Program-made: the position numbers and the translations under genes
Assembly (NCBI GenBank): GCA_947561395.2
Contig: OX387193.1
Span: forward strand, 13,516,001-13,580,000
Length of the DNA stretch: 64,000 nt
DNA from: Buxus sempervirens
Lineage: Eukaryota; Streptophyta; Magnoliopsida; Buxales; Buxaceae
Direction of reading: 5' to 3'
Part shown: positions 12,465 through 23,983 of the stretch, piece after piece
Numbering within the stretch: position 1 is the stretch's first letter
Layout: each line of letters begins with the position of its first letter
Notes under the pieces: model-generated
The model's database searches: none
Told to the model about the DNA's origin: nothing
The model's input: the letters and a program-made list of their open reading frames with translations, nothing else

Positions 12465-12705
12465 GTATCATCAACCACTATTAACACAAACCATCCTATT
12501 CCACCACCATATACCACTATCACCACCCTCACCATCACCATCCCACCACCAACGCCATCACCCATGACCACCCCACTCTCATCCATAATCCCACCACTCA
12601 CTATCAACACCCACCATCATCACCACCACCCCACCACCCAACCACCATCGCCCACCACCCAACCACCACCCATTCACTCAACTACCTGACCATCACTATC
12701 CACCC
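12465..12705. repeat. CCA/ACC-rich low-complexity tract
   Basis: About 240 bases are dominated by ACC, CCA and CAT units on the plus strand (caccaccat, ccaccaccaac and similar). The tract is imperfect, so it is a decayed minisatellite-like sequence. It lies between the two divergent genes. Frames through it are open only by composition and are not treated as genes. Confidence 0.8.
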
Positions 12706-12857
12706 ATTATTTTATTAAATATATTTTTTTTCTTTTTATTTCTCACCTTATCCAAGCACTAAAAAAAAAAAAGGAAAAAAACAAAACCATCATTTTCTCT
12801 CCTCTTCTTTCCATCTCCAAGAATCCAAACACAACCCAAAGAAATGCGAAACGTAAG

Positions 12858-15800
12858 ATGCATTTGGTGGTCAATTTTAAGGCTCATGGTCTTCGTGCAG
12901 GCCCCCGTACCTACTACCTAAACCTCGTATTTATTTTTCATTTATTTATGTGGTTTCCCTTCGTCATCCTCTTCACGTCTCATTGGAATCATCTGAACCC
13001 CAAGCCTCTGCTCTTCAACTCGATATCCATCAAAGCCTCTGATATATCTATGGATTCTTCCTCTTCGTCGATTGCTCAAGGTCCGGACGACGATGTCAAA
13101 CTGCCGGATCATCATTTTGCGCAATTCGGCGCTGGGTGCTTCTGGGGCGTTGAATTGGCGTTCCAGAGAGTGCCGGGAGTCACGAAGACCGAGGTTGGAT
13201 ACAGTCAAGGGTTGCTGCATAATCCCACTTACCGTGATGTTTGTACGGGCAAGACAAATCATTCGGAGGTTGTTAGGGTTCTGTATGATCCGAAGGAGTG
13301 CAGTTATGAGAGTTTGCTCGATATGTTTTGGTCTCGACATGATCCCACCGCGCTTAATCGTCAGGTAAATCATTTTCTTGTTCTTCTTTTGCAGATTGGG
13401 CTCGATCTTCTATTTGTTGGTTGTTAATTGAGTTTCTTTTTGGAGAAATTGACTTCTTGTTTCTTTACTCATTCTGTAGTATCTCTGCTGACATGGTTCG
13501 GTTTGTTTCATGGTGGTTGTCTTGGCTTGAATTTTGGATCTAATGGCGTGTTTAAATTGTTTATTACATATGGGATTCTTTTGTCACCTGGCTAGGTCTT
13601 GATTAGCTGAACTGAATCAGAATTTGAAACGGATTTGTTTAAGAGGCATAATATGGACACTTTCTGTATTGAATTGTCATCTCTCTGATTCCATTATTCT
13701 ATTAATGTTATTATCCTGCACGACTGGCAGGGTCATAAACCGTATGGACATTTGTAATTAGTGGTGTCTTGTCCTTTTCTTATTTCTTTAGTTTTATTTT
13801 TTAATTTCAATGCGTCAGTAAAAAGAATGTCTATTAGATATATTGATATCATTAAGAATGTGTTAAATTGAGTGAGAGGTGGTCTGAATGATACAAATGA
13901 GTTATCAATAAGGATAGTCTTATCTCAAGGTCAGAATGTGTTAAATTTTTTAATTTCGATTCGTCAGTAAAAAGAATGTCTCTTTTTGCTTATGGATGGA
14001 TTGAAAGTCCACAATCAAGAGAAGGTACTATTGTTAAGTTACCAAAATAAAGAGGGAAAATTTCTTAACTATAACTATGAAGGGATTTCTTGGAATCAAA
14101 AGATTCTAAAACATGTAAAGAGTGAGACTACGGAGCATAACTTTAGTACAATTCATACTAGGGCCAAATCAGTAATAAGAATTGAGAATTAGGAGATACC
14201 TAAAAGTTACCACCAATCCTAAAGAGAGGGATATCATTGAGGATGTTTAACATAAATCTGGAGTTGGATAGCTTAAATGTGAGAACACGGATTTGAGTTT
14301 ACATGCATCTACTTTGCATGAAAATGCCAAAGATATTTGAGAAGGGGGATCTTTTCTCTTTTTTTGTGATCTACTTTGGTGGGGGATGATACACATTTCA
14401 TGTACATCTCCCATCTGTATTTTTTTGGGTTTTCTAATCTTTTAATGAATATCTGAATTACCTATAAAAAAAAAAGGCCAAAGATTAGGTTTTTTGATCT
14501 ACCCCTCTGAATTGTTGCTTTGGTAGGCCCTACACTAGGTTAAGGTGCTTTTTATTATTTACAGATCAAAATGCTGGATACTAAAGAAACAATATATCCA
14601 TAGGCTTAGTGTTGCTATGATGAGAATTTTACCATGGATGTATGCTAAGGTAGGTCCTTTATTGTTTATTACCATTAAATAAATAATGACACCTACCCAA
14701 GGAGGATGTTACATGACATAACCTTTAAAAGAACCCATATATGAATGGAGAAAGAAACTGAAAAGGTCCCAACCCATAGAATGATAATTTGAAGACAAAA
14801 TTACCATTCTTACCTATAACAAAGGCTGATTTACAGTCATTAGAAAGAAGATTTGGACCCAGAATGACTTATTAAGTTGTCCATTGCAGCATGCTTGTTT
14901 TCCTTCTAGATATACATGGGCAATGGGCCATTGACTAGGCAGTACTTTGACCTTTATAAGCCAATGATTTGCTCCATTGCTCGATTTGTGCTTATCATCC
15001 TTGATATTTCTAAGCCAATGATTAAAGTTACAAAAGATTATTAAAAACTTTCCCTTTTGTTGTTTTACAAATGATAAAATTTGTTGTTCTCTTATTATGA
15101 ACTTACTGAATACAATCTTCAATTTTACTGATAGCGTTGTTGTTGTAGCATGAAGGTTTGTGTTCCTCTTTCTTTTATTCTTTCAGCACTAGATTTTTGA
15201 CGTAGGAGATTTTTAGAAGCTACCAAATAAAGCTACAAGCTGACTAGAAATTTTGTGTCTAAAAAGTTTCTTATTTTAGTAGTTTCCAATTCTAACAGTT
15301 TCTTATTTCAATATTAGGAAAGTCTTTCTAAAGGACCCAATGGTGTGTAACATTCTTTCTTAGTCTGATAAAGGTCTAGAGTGGAACTTATAGTTTAGAA
15401 GGGATCTTACATCTTAGAGACTCTGAGATTGATGACTTGGGGTCATTAGTGTTGAAAGCCCAACAACACATAAAAGGAGGGGTCTCAACCTTAAAACCTA
15501 GGCTTTAAGGTGAGGGAAATCCATCTCTTATATGGTGGGTGAAACAAGGGTGAATTCCCAATGTGGGACAAATTCCAACAGCCCCCCTCACGCTGGACAA
15601 CACAGCGTGGACACGGGTTAGGCTCTGATACCATGTTGAAAGCCCAACAACACATAAGAGGAGGAGCCTCAACCTTAAAACCTAGGCTTTAAGGTGAGGG
15701 AAATCCATCTCTTATATGGTGGGTGAAACAAGGGTGAATTCCCAATGTGGGACAAATTCCAACAATTAGTTGAAGGTCTGAAGGGGGTGGTCATTCTTGA

Positions 15801-18800
15801 TAATGTGGCGGACGATAGATTTTGGTCTCTTGAGTCAAACAGTCAGTTTTCTTGTAAATCTTGGGTGTCTCATTTTAGAAAGCCGGGAGTCACTCATAGT
15901 CCTAGATTCCCTTCCTCATTCCTTTGGAAAGCTAAAATTCCCCTAAAGGTGAAAATCTTTGCATGGACGGCTATGCTTAATAGGATTAACACCCTTGACA
16001 ATCTTCAAAAGAGGAGGAAAACTTGGGCTTTGTCACCAAATGCATGCATACTTTGTAAGAAGAATGCTGAATCTGTAGACCATGTTCTTTTGCATTGTGA
16101 GGTTGCTGATTTTATCTGGAAAAGGTTATTACATTTTTTAGGAGTTATGTGGGTATTACCAAAAACAGTGGGTGAGTTGACAGCACAGTGGAGGTTCCCT
16201 GGTATGTCTCTAAGAGGAAGAAGGCTGTATGACGGAGTGTTTTTTGCCTCTTTATGGAGGTATTTTTTATGATATTCTCAAGAGTCCAGATGCTCTTTTG
16301 GACTCAGTGATGGGCTTGGCTGCTTTTTGGGTTTCGATTACCCCAGAATTTGGCGCTTTTGAGGTTGGGGATATTGTAAGAAATTGGGAACAGATGTTAC
16401 ATTAAAGCCTTCTCAGGTTTTTTCTGGTTTTTCAGATTTTCTCCAGATTTTGTTTATACCACAGTATGGTGGGGCTATGTTTTTCTAGGACTATCCTACT
16501 TCTCGTGGGTTTGGGTCCTTTTTTTTATCATTGTAGTTTGTAACTTGCACATTCCTGTGCTGTTTTATATCATCTATTATTACTGATAAAAAAAGTCTTT
16601 CTATTTTCTGTTTCAGTATTAGGAAGGTAGCTATAGTTTCTTATTTTTATGGTTTCTTATTTAAATTTTAGGAAAGTTTCTACATTCTGTTTTAGCATTA
16701 AGAGAGTTGCAATACTTCTATTTCAACTTTAGAAAGTTTTTATTATTCCTTTATAGGAAGTTTTGTAACCTCTATAAAATGGGGAACAGTTTCATAATGT
16801 AATATGAGAGAATTATATAGCAAATCAGTTGTTCAGCAGTTCCTGGGTATCCTAGCTTGAGAATTCCATCATAAATTTCTTAGGCTACATTAATTGTTTT
16901 TTTAAACAGAATATAGAAATTTTCCTATAACTGAAATAGGAAACCATAAAAATAAGAAACTACAGCTACTTTGCTACTACTGAAACAAAAAATAGATAGA
17001 CTTTCCTAATATTGAAATAGGAAACTGTTGGAATAGGAAACTACTGAAATAATAAACTTTTTAGAAACAAAATTTCTAGACAGCTTGTAGCTTTATTTGG
17101 TAGCTTCTAAAAATCTCCTACATCAATTTCCTTACCCTTTCACAAGACTCGGCTCTGACGATTATAAGGAAATGTATCGCTCATAAAGATCAAGAGCTTG
17201 ATTCTGCAATTCCATTGTAATAATCTAGGAACAATCAGACACCAGACGCCCTTTTCACTGTACTAGAAACTTCTAATAACCACCTTTATGAGTGGCAACA
17301 ATTTGATCATCCAAAATATCTTTAATTTCTTCCTTTTGTTGCTGAACAATTGGAAATCGTGGTTGTACAGAGCTTGTTGAACTGTCATCATCTCCATAAT
17401 AATGTGTACTAATATGTATACCATCAGTTAGCTTCGAAATCGATTTAGGACAGCTCATCCTTGAAAAGATTGGAGTCTCAACAAACTTTACTAGGGCTTG
17501 GTAATGGAGTCTCACCACCATTAAGAAATATATCCTTGAAAATATTGGAATCTCACCAACCTTTAATAAGGTTTGATAGCGGAATCTCACCACTATTAGG
17601 TAATGGAGTCTCAACATTACCGGAGAACAAGAGTACTCTTATCTCAAGAAAAACATGGTTACATTTTTTGATAACCTTGCTCTGATACCAATTGATGTAG
17701 CCTAAGAAATTTAGGATGGAATTTTCAAGCTATGATACCCAGGAATCGTAAAAAGGAAAACTTAAGAGAAAAAACTCAAGGGAATGCATCTCACCCCCCA
17801 AGCTCTTGGCTTCTCACCTTGAGCTAAGACAAAACTTCCTATAAAGGAATAATAGAAACTTTCTAAAGTTGAAATAGAAATATTATAACTCTCTTAATGC
17901 TAAAATAGAATATAGAAACTTTCCTAAAACTGAAATAGGAAACCATAAAAATAAGAAACTACAGTTACCTTCCTAATACTGAAACAGAAAATAGAAAGAG
18001 TTTCATAATATTGAAATAGGAAACTATTGAAATAAGGAACTTTTTATAAACAAAATTTCTAGGCAGCTTGTAGCTTTATTTGGAAGCTTCTAAAAATCTC
18101 CTGCATTAGATTCTGTTTATGGTCCCGTTCTTATAGTTTCTATGTCTCCAATCTAACTTAGGGTTGGCAATGGGTCGGATATATATCGGAATCCAATCCA
18201 AAATAGTCAAATTCGGATATGGGATTTAGATCCGTGGTTTGAATACAGATCTTGAATTTCGGATCCGAAAAAATTTAGATTCGAATTCGAATATTCATAT
18301 ATACGATCCGAATAGGATCCGAACTAAAATCATATAAATACTATACATAAACCCAGCCCAGGCTAGAGATAGGTTAGCCCTTAGACTATTTGTAAACCTT
18401 GTATAAACCATGGTTGAACCATCATAACTAAACCAAAAAGCCATTAGAGAAAACGATTTGCCCTAACTTTGCCCTAAGTTTTTTATCCTCTCTGTCGCCC
18501 TGCGAGGCTGCGACATTGGGAGGGACTTTGTCTTCTCCATTTGTCAACGACAAAGGCCGCCGCCGCCGTACCAGCTAACCTCCCTAGTTACCACCTCAAG
18601 CTGTCAACTAAGGCTTTTTTCTATTCTGAGTACGACAGGGAGTCCCGTACAAACCATGACATAATAGTTGGCACGTCGTTGATTATCGAAAGGAAATCTC
18701 TTTTTCTCAAGCACTCTAATTCCCGATTCCCTAGTGATTAGTCTGTTTCCCTTTCCTGTTCTTGGTTAAACTTGAAGAAATATGTATTCTGTTCTCCCAC

Positions 18801-21693
18801 CCATGCGATCTTTAGTTTATCCTCTATTTTCGATTAAAATTGACCTAATTGCCTTTATTTGTTATTATTATTATTTTTTGTTTTAATGATGATCCGTGAT
18901 CTTCTGTTTTCTGCCTTGTGCTGTTTATTTGAGGTTTTGTGTTAGATGGATAGGTAAGTTCTTTCAATTTAAGGGTTTGTGATGTCTCTCTTTCAATGCA
19001 ATTAGGTTTAACGAATGGTATTTTCTGCAGATTTTGACTGGTTAGATGTTATCATTAACTACAATGTGATTAAACATGGCCTCAATTTTTTTTAAAGCTT
19101 TAAATTAATTGGAAAGAAGAATATGGTCATGTTGTTTATTGTTAGCTATTGATCCTGTTTATTCATGTTTTTTTTTTTTTTCTGTTTTCAAGTAATGGGT
19201 TTCTGTGTTTCTGATCTGAAACTTTTTCAAATCAGATTGAATTCGGAATTCGGTTATTCATTCGGTTGAATATCGAATTCGAATACCAAATCAGATTTTG
19301 GTATAGAAGATCCGTCGGATTTCGGATCGAATTCAGATATCGGTAATTTTTTTTTCGGTTCGAATTTGGATCATGGTAGATCTATACCGTATTTGACCGA
19401 TTGTCACCCCTAGTATAACCTCTTGGGATCACCTCAATCCACATGTTGTGCAACTTCTGGAGTGCCTGAATCTCTTGCCTTCAGTTTGATTCAACTGATA
19501 TTAACATAATTCACCATGGATGGGTGGGACATTTGCTGACACTTTTTAGATTTGGCCACAAGATACCATAGGATTTAACACAAGGGATGTTTATTATTAC
19601 CTTTAGTTTTCTTCATCTAGGAGTTAAATTGCATATGCCTAGATGTTGTGATTTGAAAAGCATGAAATGGTATTCTTCGCGTAATGGGATGCAAGTCTTA
19701 CTGGATTCCTTAGCTTAAAACTCTCCAAGTCTTTAGTTCAGTATTATTAAAAATTCTAAAATAAAAACCAATTCTACTTAATTATTTGATTTCCTTTTCT
19801 GTTTAGACTGTATCTTATGAGAAATAGTAGTAGTAGTTGTTGTTGTTGTGTGTTTTTTTGGGGAAGAGTAGGGATGTGAATGGGCTGGCTGTGTTAGCAA
19901 GTGTTCCATCCCATGTGCTGTGATAGGCTGGGGTATAATAGTTTTTCTGGTGGGCTAGCACAACCTATGAGAGTAGGGATGTGAATGGGCTGGCTGTGTT
20001 AGCAAGTGTTCCATCCCATGTGCTGTGATAGGCTGGGGTATAATAGTTTTTCTGGTGGGCTAGCACAACCTATGGCATGGTGAGGCATGACCCTATTCAT
20101 GCCTTATGCTGGCCCAACATGGCCAATTTTCACCTCTATGGTCCCCAAATGAAACGTCAATGGTATGATATTGGGACTTCAAGGATTTTAATAGGTGCCC
20201 AAATGAAAATTTCATTCCTGCTTTGAAAACTTAAATTTGTTGTCATTGCACTGTAAGAAAGTGCAATGTGTAGCTAGAGTAATCAGAACTTTATCCTCCT
20301 TTGATGGGGTTTTGTGTTTATTTCTTGTTGGATGCTTGCATTGTTGAAAGCTAGTAAGTTAAATTATTCTTATGCCTTGATGGTACGCTAGTGAAATTTT
20401 CCTCAACTAAATATTATAATGGTATTCTAAATGAAGGTTCATTGATAGGCTTAAAGGCGTCATGCTTTTAGTCTTTAGATTGTCAATAACGCATAACATG
20501 ATGGGTGTTGAACTAGTCTTAACCCCAAATTTCTACCTTCTGGTTCAACCAGTATGAAGGTTCTTAAACAGATTTATAGTTATCATAATTTTAGATCATC
20601 AATATTGTTAGGTTGGGTTTCCCGCCTACATGGAGGATGGCCTTTCATTGGTGGATCCTATGTGAGTTGTTAAGTCCATTGGAGATATGGCCTTTCACCC
20701 AACATCAAAGACTTTTTGAGGGTTTGTTTTTCAAAGAAAATTCTTGCTGCTTTGTTGAAAGAAGATAGAGAAGAAGAGGTTGTGTTTTGGGAGAATGCTT
20801 AGTGGCTGAAAATAGAGAGAAGAGACCTCAAAACCCAGTTTTTGGAGTTACAGTCCAGTTTTTATTTTTTATTTTTTATTTTAAAAGGGAAACTCAAAAG
20901 AAGCAAAATGAATTGAAGACAGAGAGACTACGAGTGAGCCAGCCAAAAAGGAAGATAAAAGAAAAGAAGGGAAGACGAGGAGAAAGCCCAAATAAAACAA
21001 TGAGGAAAAAAGAGAGAAGGGAGTAGAATACCTCATCATGGAGAGGAGATAAGTGCTTGAAAACAAAAAGTAAACAACCAGAAAGAAAACATTATGTACC
21101 TCATTTAGATTAAAGGAAAAATTGCACACGTGTTCTCTTCGTTCACATCTCTTGACAACCTTGTGGACACGGTGTTGCCTTAACAAGTTTTTCTGAACGA
21201 AGCAAATAACATGCTGTGATTTTATAGTTAAAAAAAATGGTTTTTTAGTGGATCACAATATTTCTTGTTATTGTTATTTTATTTTTTGACAAGTAATGAA
21301 ATTCCATTAATAACAAAAGGGCGGGAATACAAGCCCACAAGATGTGGGTAAACAGTTCTATGCTCAGTTTGTGATCCAATGGTGATCCACAAATCAGATT
21401 GATTCAAGATCTTAATGACTTGGTAAATCTCTGATATACAGGGTAACGACGTGGGGACACAGTACAGATCTGGAATATACTTCTACACACCAGAGCAGGA
21501 GAAAGCAGCACATAATTCCATAGAACAACAGCAGAAGCTCTTGAACAGGAAGATTGTTACTGAGATTCTGCCAGCCAAAAAGTTCTACAGAGCTGAAGAA
21601 TATCACCAGCAATACCTTGCAAAAGGGGGACAAAGTGGTCTCAAGCAGTCAGCTGAGAAGGGATGCAACGATCCTATCAGATGCTATGGGTAA
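12858..21693 (+). CDS. MSRA: Peptide methionine sulfoxide reductase A, plastid-type, two exons
   Basis: Exon 1 ends at 13364 (CAG|GTAAAT) and exon 2 is 21442-21693 (TACAG|GGTAAC). The join reads ...[19 protein letters not shown], the canonical MsrA sequence in phase 0. MsrA reduces methionine-S-sulfoxide in proteins. The catalytic motif GCFWG (Cys 94 counting from 12858) and the C-terminal [11 protein letters not shown] with recycling cysteines are present. The AQGPDDDV segment before the domain is typical of the plastid subfamily. From 12858 the product is 252 aa, close to plastid MsrA length. From the internal ATG at 13050 (MDSSSSS) it is 188 aa, close to cytosolic forms. The first 64 residues include a very hydrophobic run ([17 protein letters not shown]), which is unusual for a transit peptide, so the true start is uncertain. 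The 8077-bp intron is packed with transposons. Confidence 0.9.
13365..15197 (+). other. MSRA intron, 5' part without recognised elements
   Basis: This is AT-rich intronic sequence. A direct repeat of about 60 bases around CGTCAGTAAAAAGAATGTCT (near 13814 and 13965) is the only structure I noticed. No gene is supported. Confidence 0.5.
15331..16591 (+). mobile_element. 5'-truncated L1-type LINE (zf-RVT end), inserted in the LTR
   Basis: The target duplication AAAGTCTTTCTA is present at 15319-15330 and 16592-16603. The insert ends in an A-rich tail (ctgataaaaaa), as expected for target-primed reverse transcription. The coding part encodes the zinc-binding reverse-transcriptase tail: [20 protein letters not shown], then [20 protein letters not shown] and IWKRLL. 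The frame upstream ([13 protein letters not shown]) runs up to 15449 and resumes at 15770 beyond a TRIM insertion. The 5' end is lost, so only roughly the last 900 bases of the LINE are present. It is dead on arrival. Confidence 0.85.
15450..15764 (-). mobile_element. TRIM retroelement with 131-bp LTRs, nested in the LINE
   Basis: The LTRs are 15450-15580 and 15634-15764 (TGTTGAAAGCC...AATTCCAACA). They differ at 3 of 131 positions. The 5-bp target duplication ATTAG is exact at 15445-15449 and 15765-15769. The 53-bp interior holds GGCTCTGATACCA, the complement of an initiator-Met-tRNA primer-binding site. It also holds a CCCCCCTCACGC stretch, which is a polypurine tract on the minus strand. 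The element therefore points minus. It has no coding capacity and looks structurally whole and young. It is the youngest layer of this stack. Confidence 0.93.
16910..18108 (-). mobile_element. Gutted Ty3-type LTR element, minus strand
   Basis: The 5' LTR is 17693-18108 (416 bp). It is followed on the minus strand by a TGGTATCAGAGC primer-binding site at 17690-17679. The interior is only about 550 bp, with a purine-rich tract before the second LTR. That LTR begins at 17125 and is truncated near 16910. The interior retains a piece resembling the C-terminal chromodomain end of Ty3/gypsy integrases (motif KGGY in a [12 protein letters not shown] context). Gag, protease, reverse transcriptase and most of integrase are missing. 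It is a fossil with one very large deletion plus further decay. It belongs to the same LTR family as the solo LTR at 15198. Confidence 0.75.
18159..19412. mobile_element. hAT-like element with short TIRs, non-autonomous
   Basis: The left end is TAGGGTTGGCAATGGGTCGG. The right end, read on the complement, is TAGGGGTGACAATCGGTCAA. Subterminal parts on both sides are rich in TCGGAT/ATCGAATTC-type repeats. The flanks ATCTAACT and GTATAACC agree at 5 of 8 positions, consistent with an old 8-bp duplication. The interior (about 18400-19150) is unlike the ends. It has a 66-codon plus-strand frame at 18541-18741 with an Ala-rich start and a T-rich downstream stretch, reminiscent of a captured first exon with intron. 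I do not recognise its source. Confidence 0.6.
19865..20074. repeat. Exact 105-bp tandem duplication
   Basis: The unit starting AGAGTAGGGATGTGAATGGG at 19865 is repeated base for base from 19970 to 20074, each copy ending CACAACCTATG. No differences are seen across 105 bases, so the duplication is recent or is an assembly artefact. It lies in the MSRA intron. Confidence 0.9.
20075..21269 (+). other. MSRA intron, 3' part
   Basis: Nothing gene-like is supported. A purine-rich stretch (gaagatagagaagaagagg, then aaaagaaaagaaggg) spans about 20755-21030. It creates long but compositionally trivial open frames on both strands. Confidence 0.5.
21270..21420 (-). mobile_element. LINE 3' end, severely 5'-truncated
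   Basis: The sequence attttttgacaagtaatgaaattccattaataac closely resembles the A-tail junction of the LINE at 44092 (tttttataagtaatgaaatttcatt). Read on the minus strand it is a LINE terminus followed by A-rich sequence. Only about 150 bases remain. It lies just before MSRA exon 2. Confidence 0.45.
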
Positions 21694-23103
21694 GATAAGA
21701 TAACTACAGAGTCCCAACTTTCAACGAAAACCATAATTCAATGATATCTTCATCCCGACTGATTTTTAATTTATATATGTGGCTTTCTGAACATAGATTT
21801 GTTGTGAAATGCATTGTTCAGAACTGGTAAATTCTGTTATAATAATGTTATTGTTAGTTTTGTGTTATACTTCCATCTCTTATTGTTACTATTCTTTTTT
21901 CCTTTTTCTCTTTCTGGGCCTGATTTGTTTTCGGAGCCATTTTCATTTACTAGTGTTAAGCCCTGAAGGTTGCAGTTCTATATACATACGCATCTGTGCA
22001 CAGGAAAATGAAAGCTCTGGTTTGTAAGAAAAAAGGAAAGATGGGTACGTATGTTCCATTCGAAGAAGCTGAATCTCATATCTGCTGATTTACATCCATG
22101 AGAGAGGGAGCCTATTTTGGCCAAATCTCTTGCCAACCCAAGAGAATATTTAAGTAACAAAAAAAAAATAAAAAGTGGAAGACAAAAACGGAGTTGCCTG
22201 CATATGCCTTGATATGCATTTATCTGTTAATTTATAGGATCTTATTATCTTATTACATCAAAACAAATGTAGCCTACGTCGAAAAAAATTTCAGAAAATT
22301 TAATATCTGAGTCCAAACTCTCGAAAAGGAAAATATTTTTTTGGAAATTTTTTACCCGCAGATATGTTTGGTGTGTCAGAAAATATTTTCATTGAAACAA
22401 AAGGAGCCTTGAGGACATTCTGAATGATTCCAGGAAACACCGTTGTGACACACCAAACATATCTGCTCTACATGACAGCATCTCACGATGATAACTGCAA
22501 CAGATATCATCCCATGTTTGCAGCACTCATCTCATCTTTGTACTTTGTATCAGCTATCAAGATTAGAATCAGTTTAGTTACAGCTGTTGAAGTTAAAGCT
22601 GTTCGGATAGAGAAAGATGGGAGGGTATGGTTAGGAGAAAAAGAGAGAGTGTTGACTGTTGACTGTATCTTAATGTTGATAAAGGGTTGAACAGGACCAT
22701 TAGTGCTGCTGGTCTGAACCGTCCCTAATCGATATAGACCAATTGTGTGCGCGGGCCTTCCAACAAGATCCATTCACTTTGGTCTTGGATAATTAATTGA
22801 ACCCATCTAAACCAAAAACACAAAGGGACAAACTTGATATGGAGCCAGTCAATCAATGACAAGTCCAAGCCCAAACAGGCCTTGCAATAAAATTGATTGG
22901 AATGGAAATAAATAAATAAGTCAGCTGAAAAATTGGTCCAACCCTAAAAACCGCGATTAACGGGACAACCTAAGGTATCTAAGGACTTCCCCGACTATGA
23001 GTCAGACTCAAATAGCTTAGGTGGATTGCATGACATAATTCAATTTGGGTAACTGCCTACACCCTTAGACGAGAAAAAATCATCTGCCATGTTTGCCTGC
23101 ATT

Positions 23104-23245
23104 GCTCCCTGATGTGGTCATGAGATGCAGCCATGTGGATCATCTCAAGGCCATTATTTTTTCATGTGAGGCCCACTTGAAACATTTACAACAATCAAAA
23201 AACACTGACCGTGAGATGCTCCACATGGCAACATCTCACGGTCAC
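23104..23245. repeat. Double inverted repeat (hairpin element)
   Basis: TGACCGTGAGATG at 23206-23218 pairs perfectly with CATCTCACGGTCA at 23232-23244. The block at 23104-23146 (GGTCATGAGATGCAGCCATG...CATCTCAAGG) is a diverged copy of the same hairpin. The two hairpins are therefore themselves repeated about 100 bases apart. This is MITE-like, with no family assignment. Confidence 0.6.
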
Positions 23246-23952
23246 ATTAGAGACCAATTTAGGAAAACATGGCAGACGAATTCATTCCCCTTAGACAAGC
23301 TTGAGTTGAGCAAGGTATGCGGACCAATGTGCACACACATTTTATAGATTAACCCTTTTCAGACTTATATACATCGAAATGGTTTCTTAATAATTACATC
23401 GAGTGTCTAGTCATAATATAACCTTATGAGGGGCATATTCCTGATTTTTATGGGAAATGAATTCTTATGAATTGAAAAACAAAGGTTGTTTTCGACAGTT
23501 CTTGAAGACCCATGAATTATTGCGAAAGACAAATCTAAATTGTAACATCTACTCCTCTTTAAGTAATGATAAAAAAAAACACAGTGATAACAGTTGTTTC
23601 TTAAGAGAAAATTTTTCATTGATGCCACTTTTAAGTTTCATGACTCTCTCATTCTTAATAATAGCACTTACTTTGTTAGAAGAAGCCCTTTGGTTTAGGA
23701 AACACTCCACTAGTAAACAAAACAAAAGACTCCCCAATAAAGTCTTGGAATGCAAAGAATCACTCTCACTCTTACTTTCCTTTTTTCCTTTTTTTTTTTG
23801 TTTTTGTTTTTGTTTTTGTGTTTTTTTTTCAACACTACAACAATGTCAAACCCTAGTAAGTACTTTTCTTCTAGCAGACATATTTTTCCGAGCCTAAAAA
23901 GAAGCATGCCTAAACTTTGACTCAGGCTTGTAAAATGCAAAACAGGTCTCTT

Positions 23953-23983
<31 letters not shown>

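Larger units (their letters stand above)
15198..16892 (+). mobile_element. Solo LTR (TGAYGTAG...CTACATYA family), interrupted by a LINE
   Basis: The LTR starts TGACGTAGGAGATTTT at 15198 and ends GGCTACATTA at 16892. It is about 430 bp once the 1.26-kb insertion at 15331-16591 is set aside. It matches, in opposite orientation, the LTRs of the element at 16910-18108. No internal region follows it, so it is a solo or truncated LTR fossil. Inverted TGATGTAG/CTACATCA tips are a family feature. Confidence 0.75.

Noticed and set aside
12293-12610. 105-codon minus-strand frame rich in Gly and Val
   Set aside because: It is the translation of the CCA-rich low-complexity tract and not a gene.
12942-13373. 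143-codon minus-strand frame and 98-codon plus-strand frame over the first MSRA exon
   Set aside because: Both overlap the GCFWG-containing exon in other frames and have no domain. They are shadows of the MSRA exon.
15615-15635. GCTCTGATACCA as a marker of a large LTR retrotransposon
   Set aside because: The interior is only 53 bp between two 131-bp LTRs, so it is a TRIM and not a large element.
20787-21186. Lys/Arg/Glu-rich plus-strand and Phe/Leu-rich minus-strand frames in the MSRA intron
   Set aside because: A purine-rich tract gives open frames on both strands without any motif.
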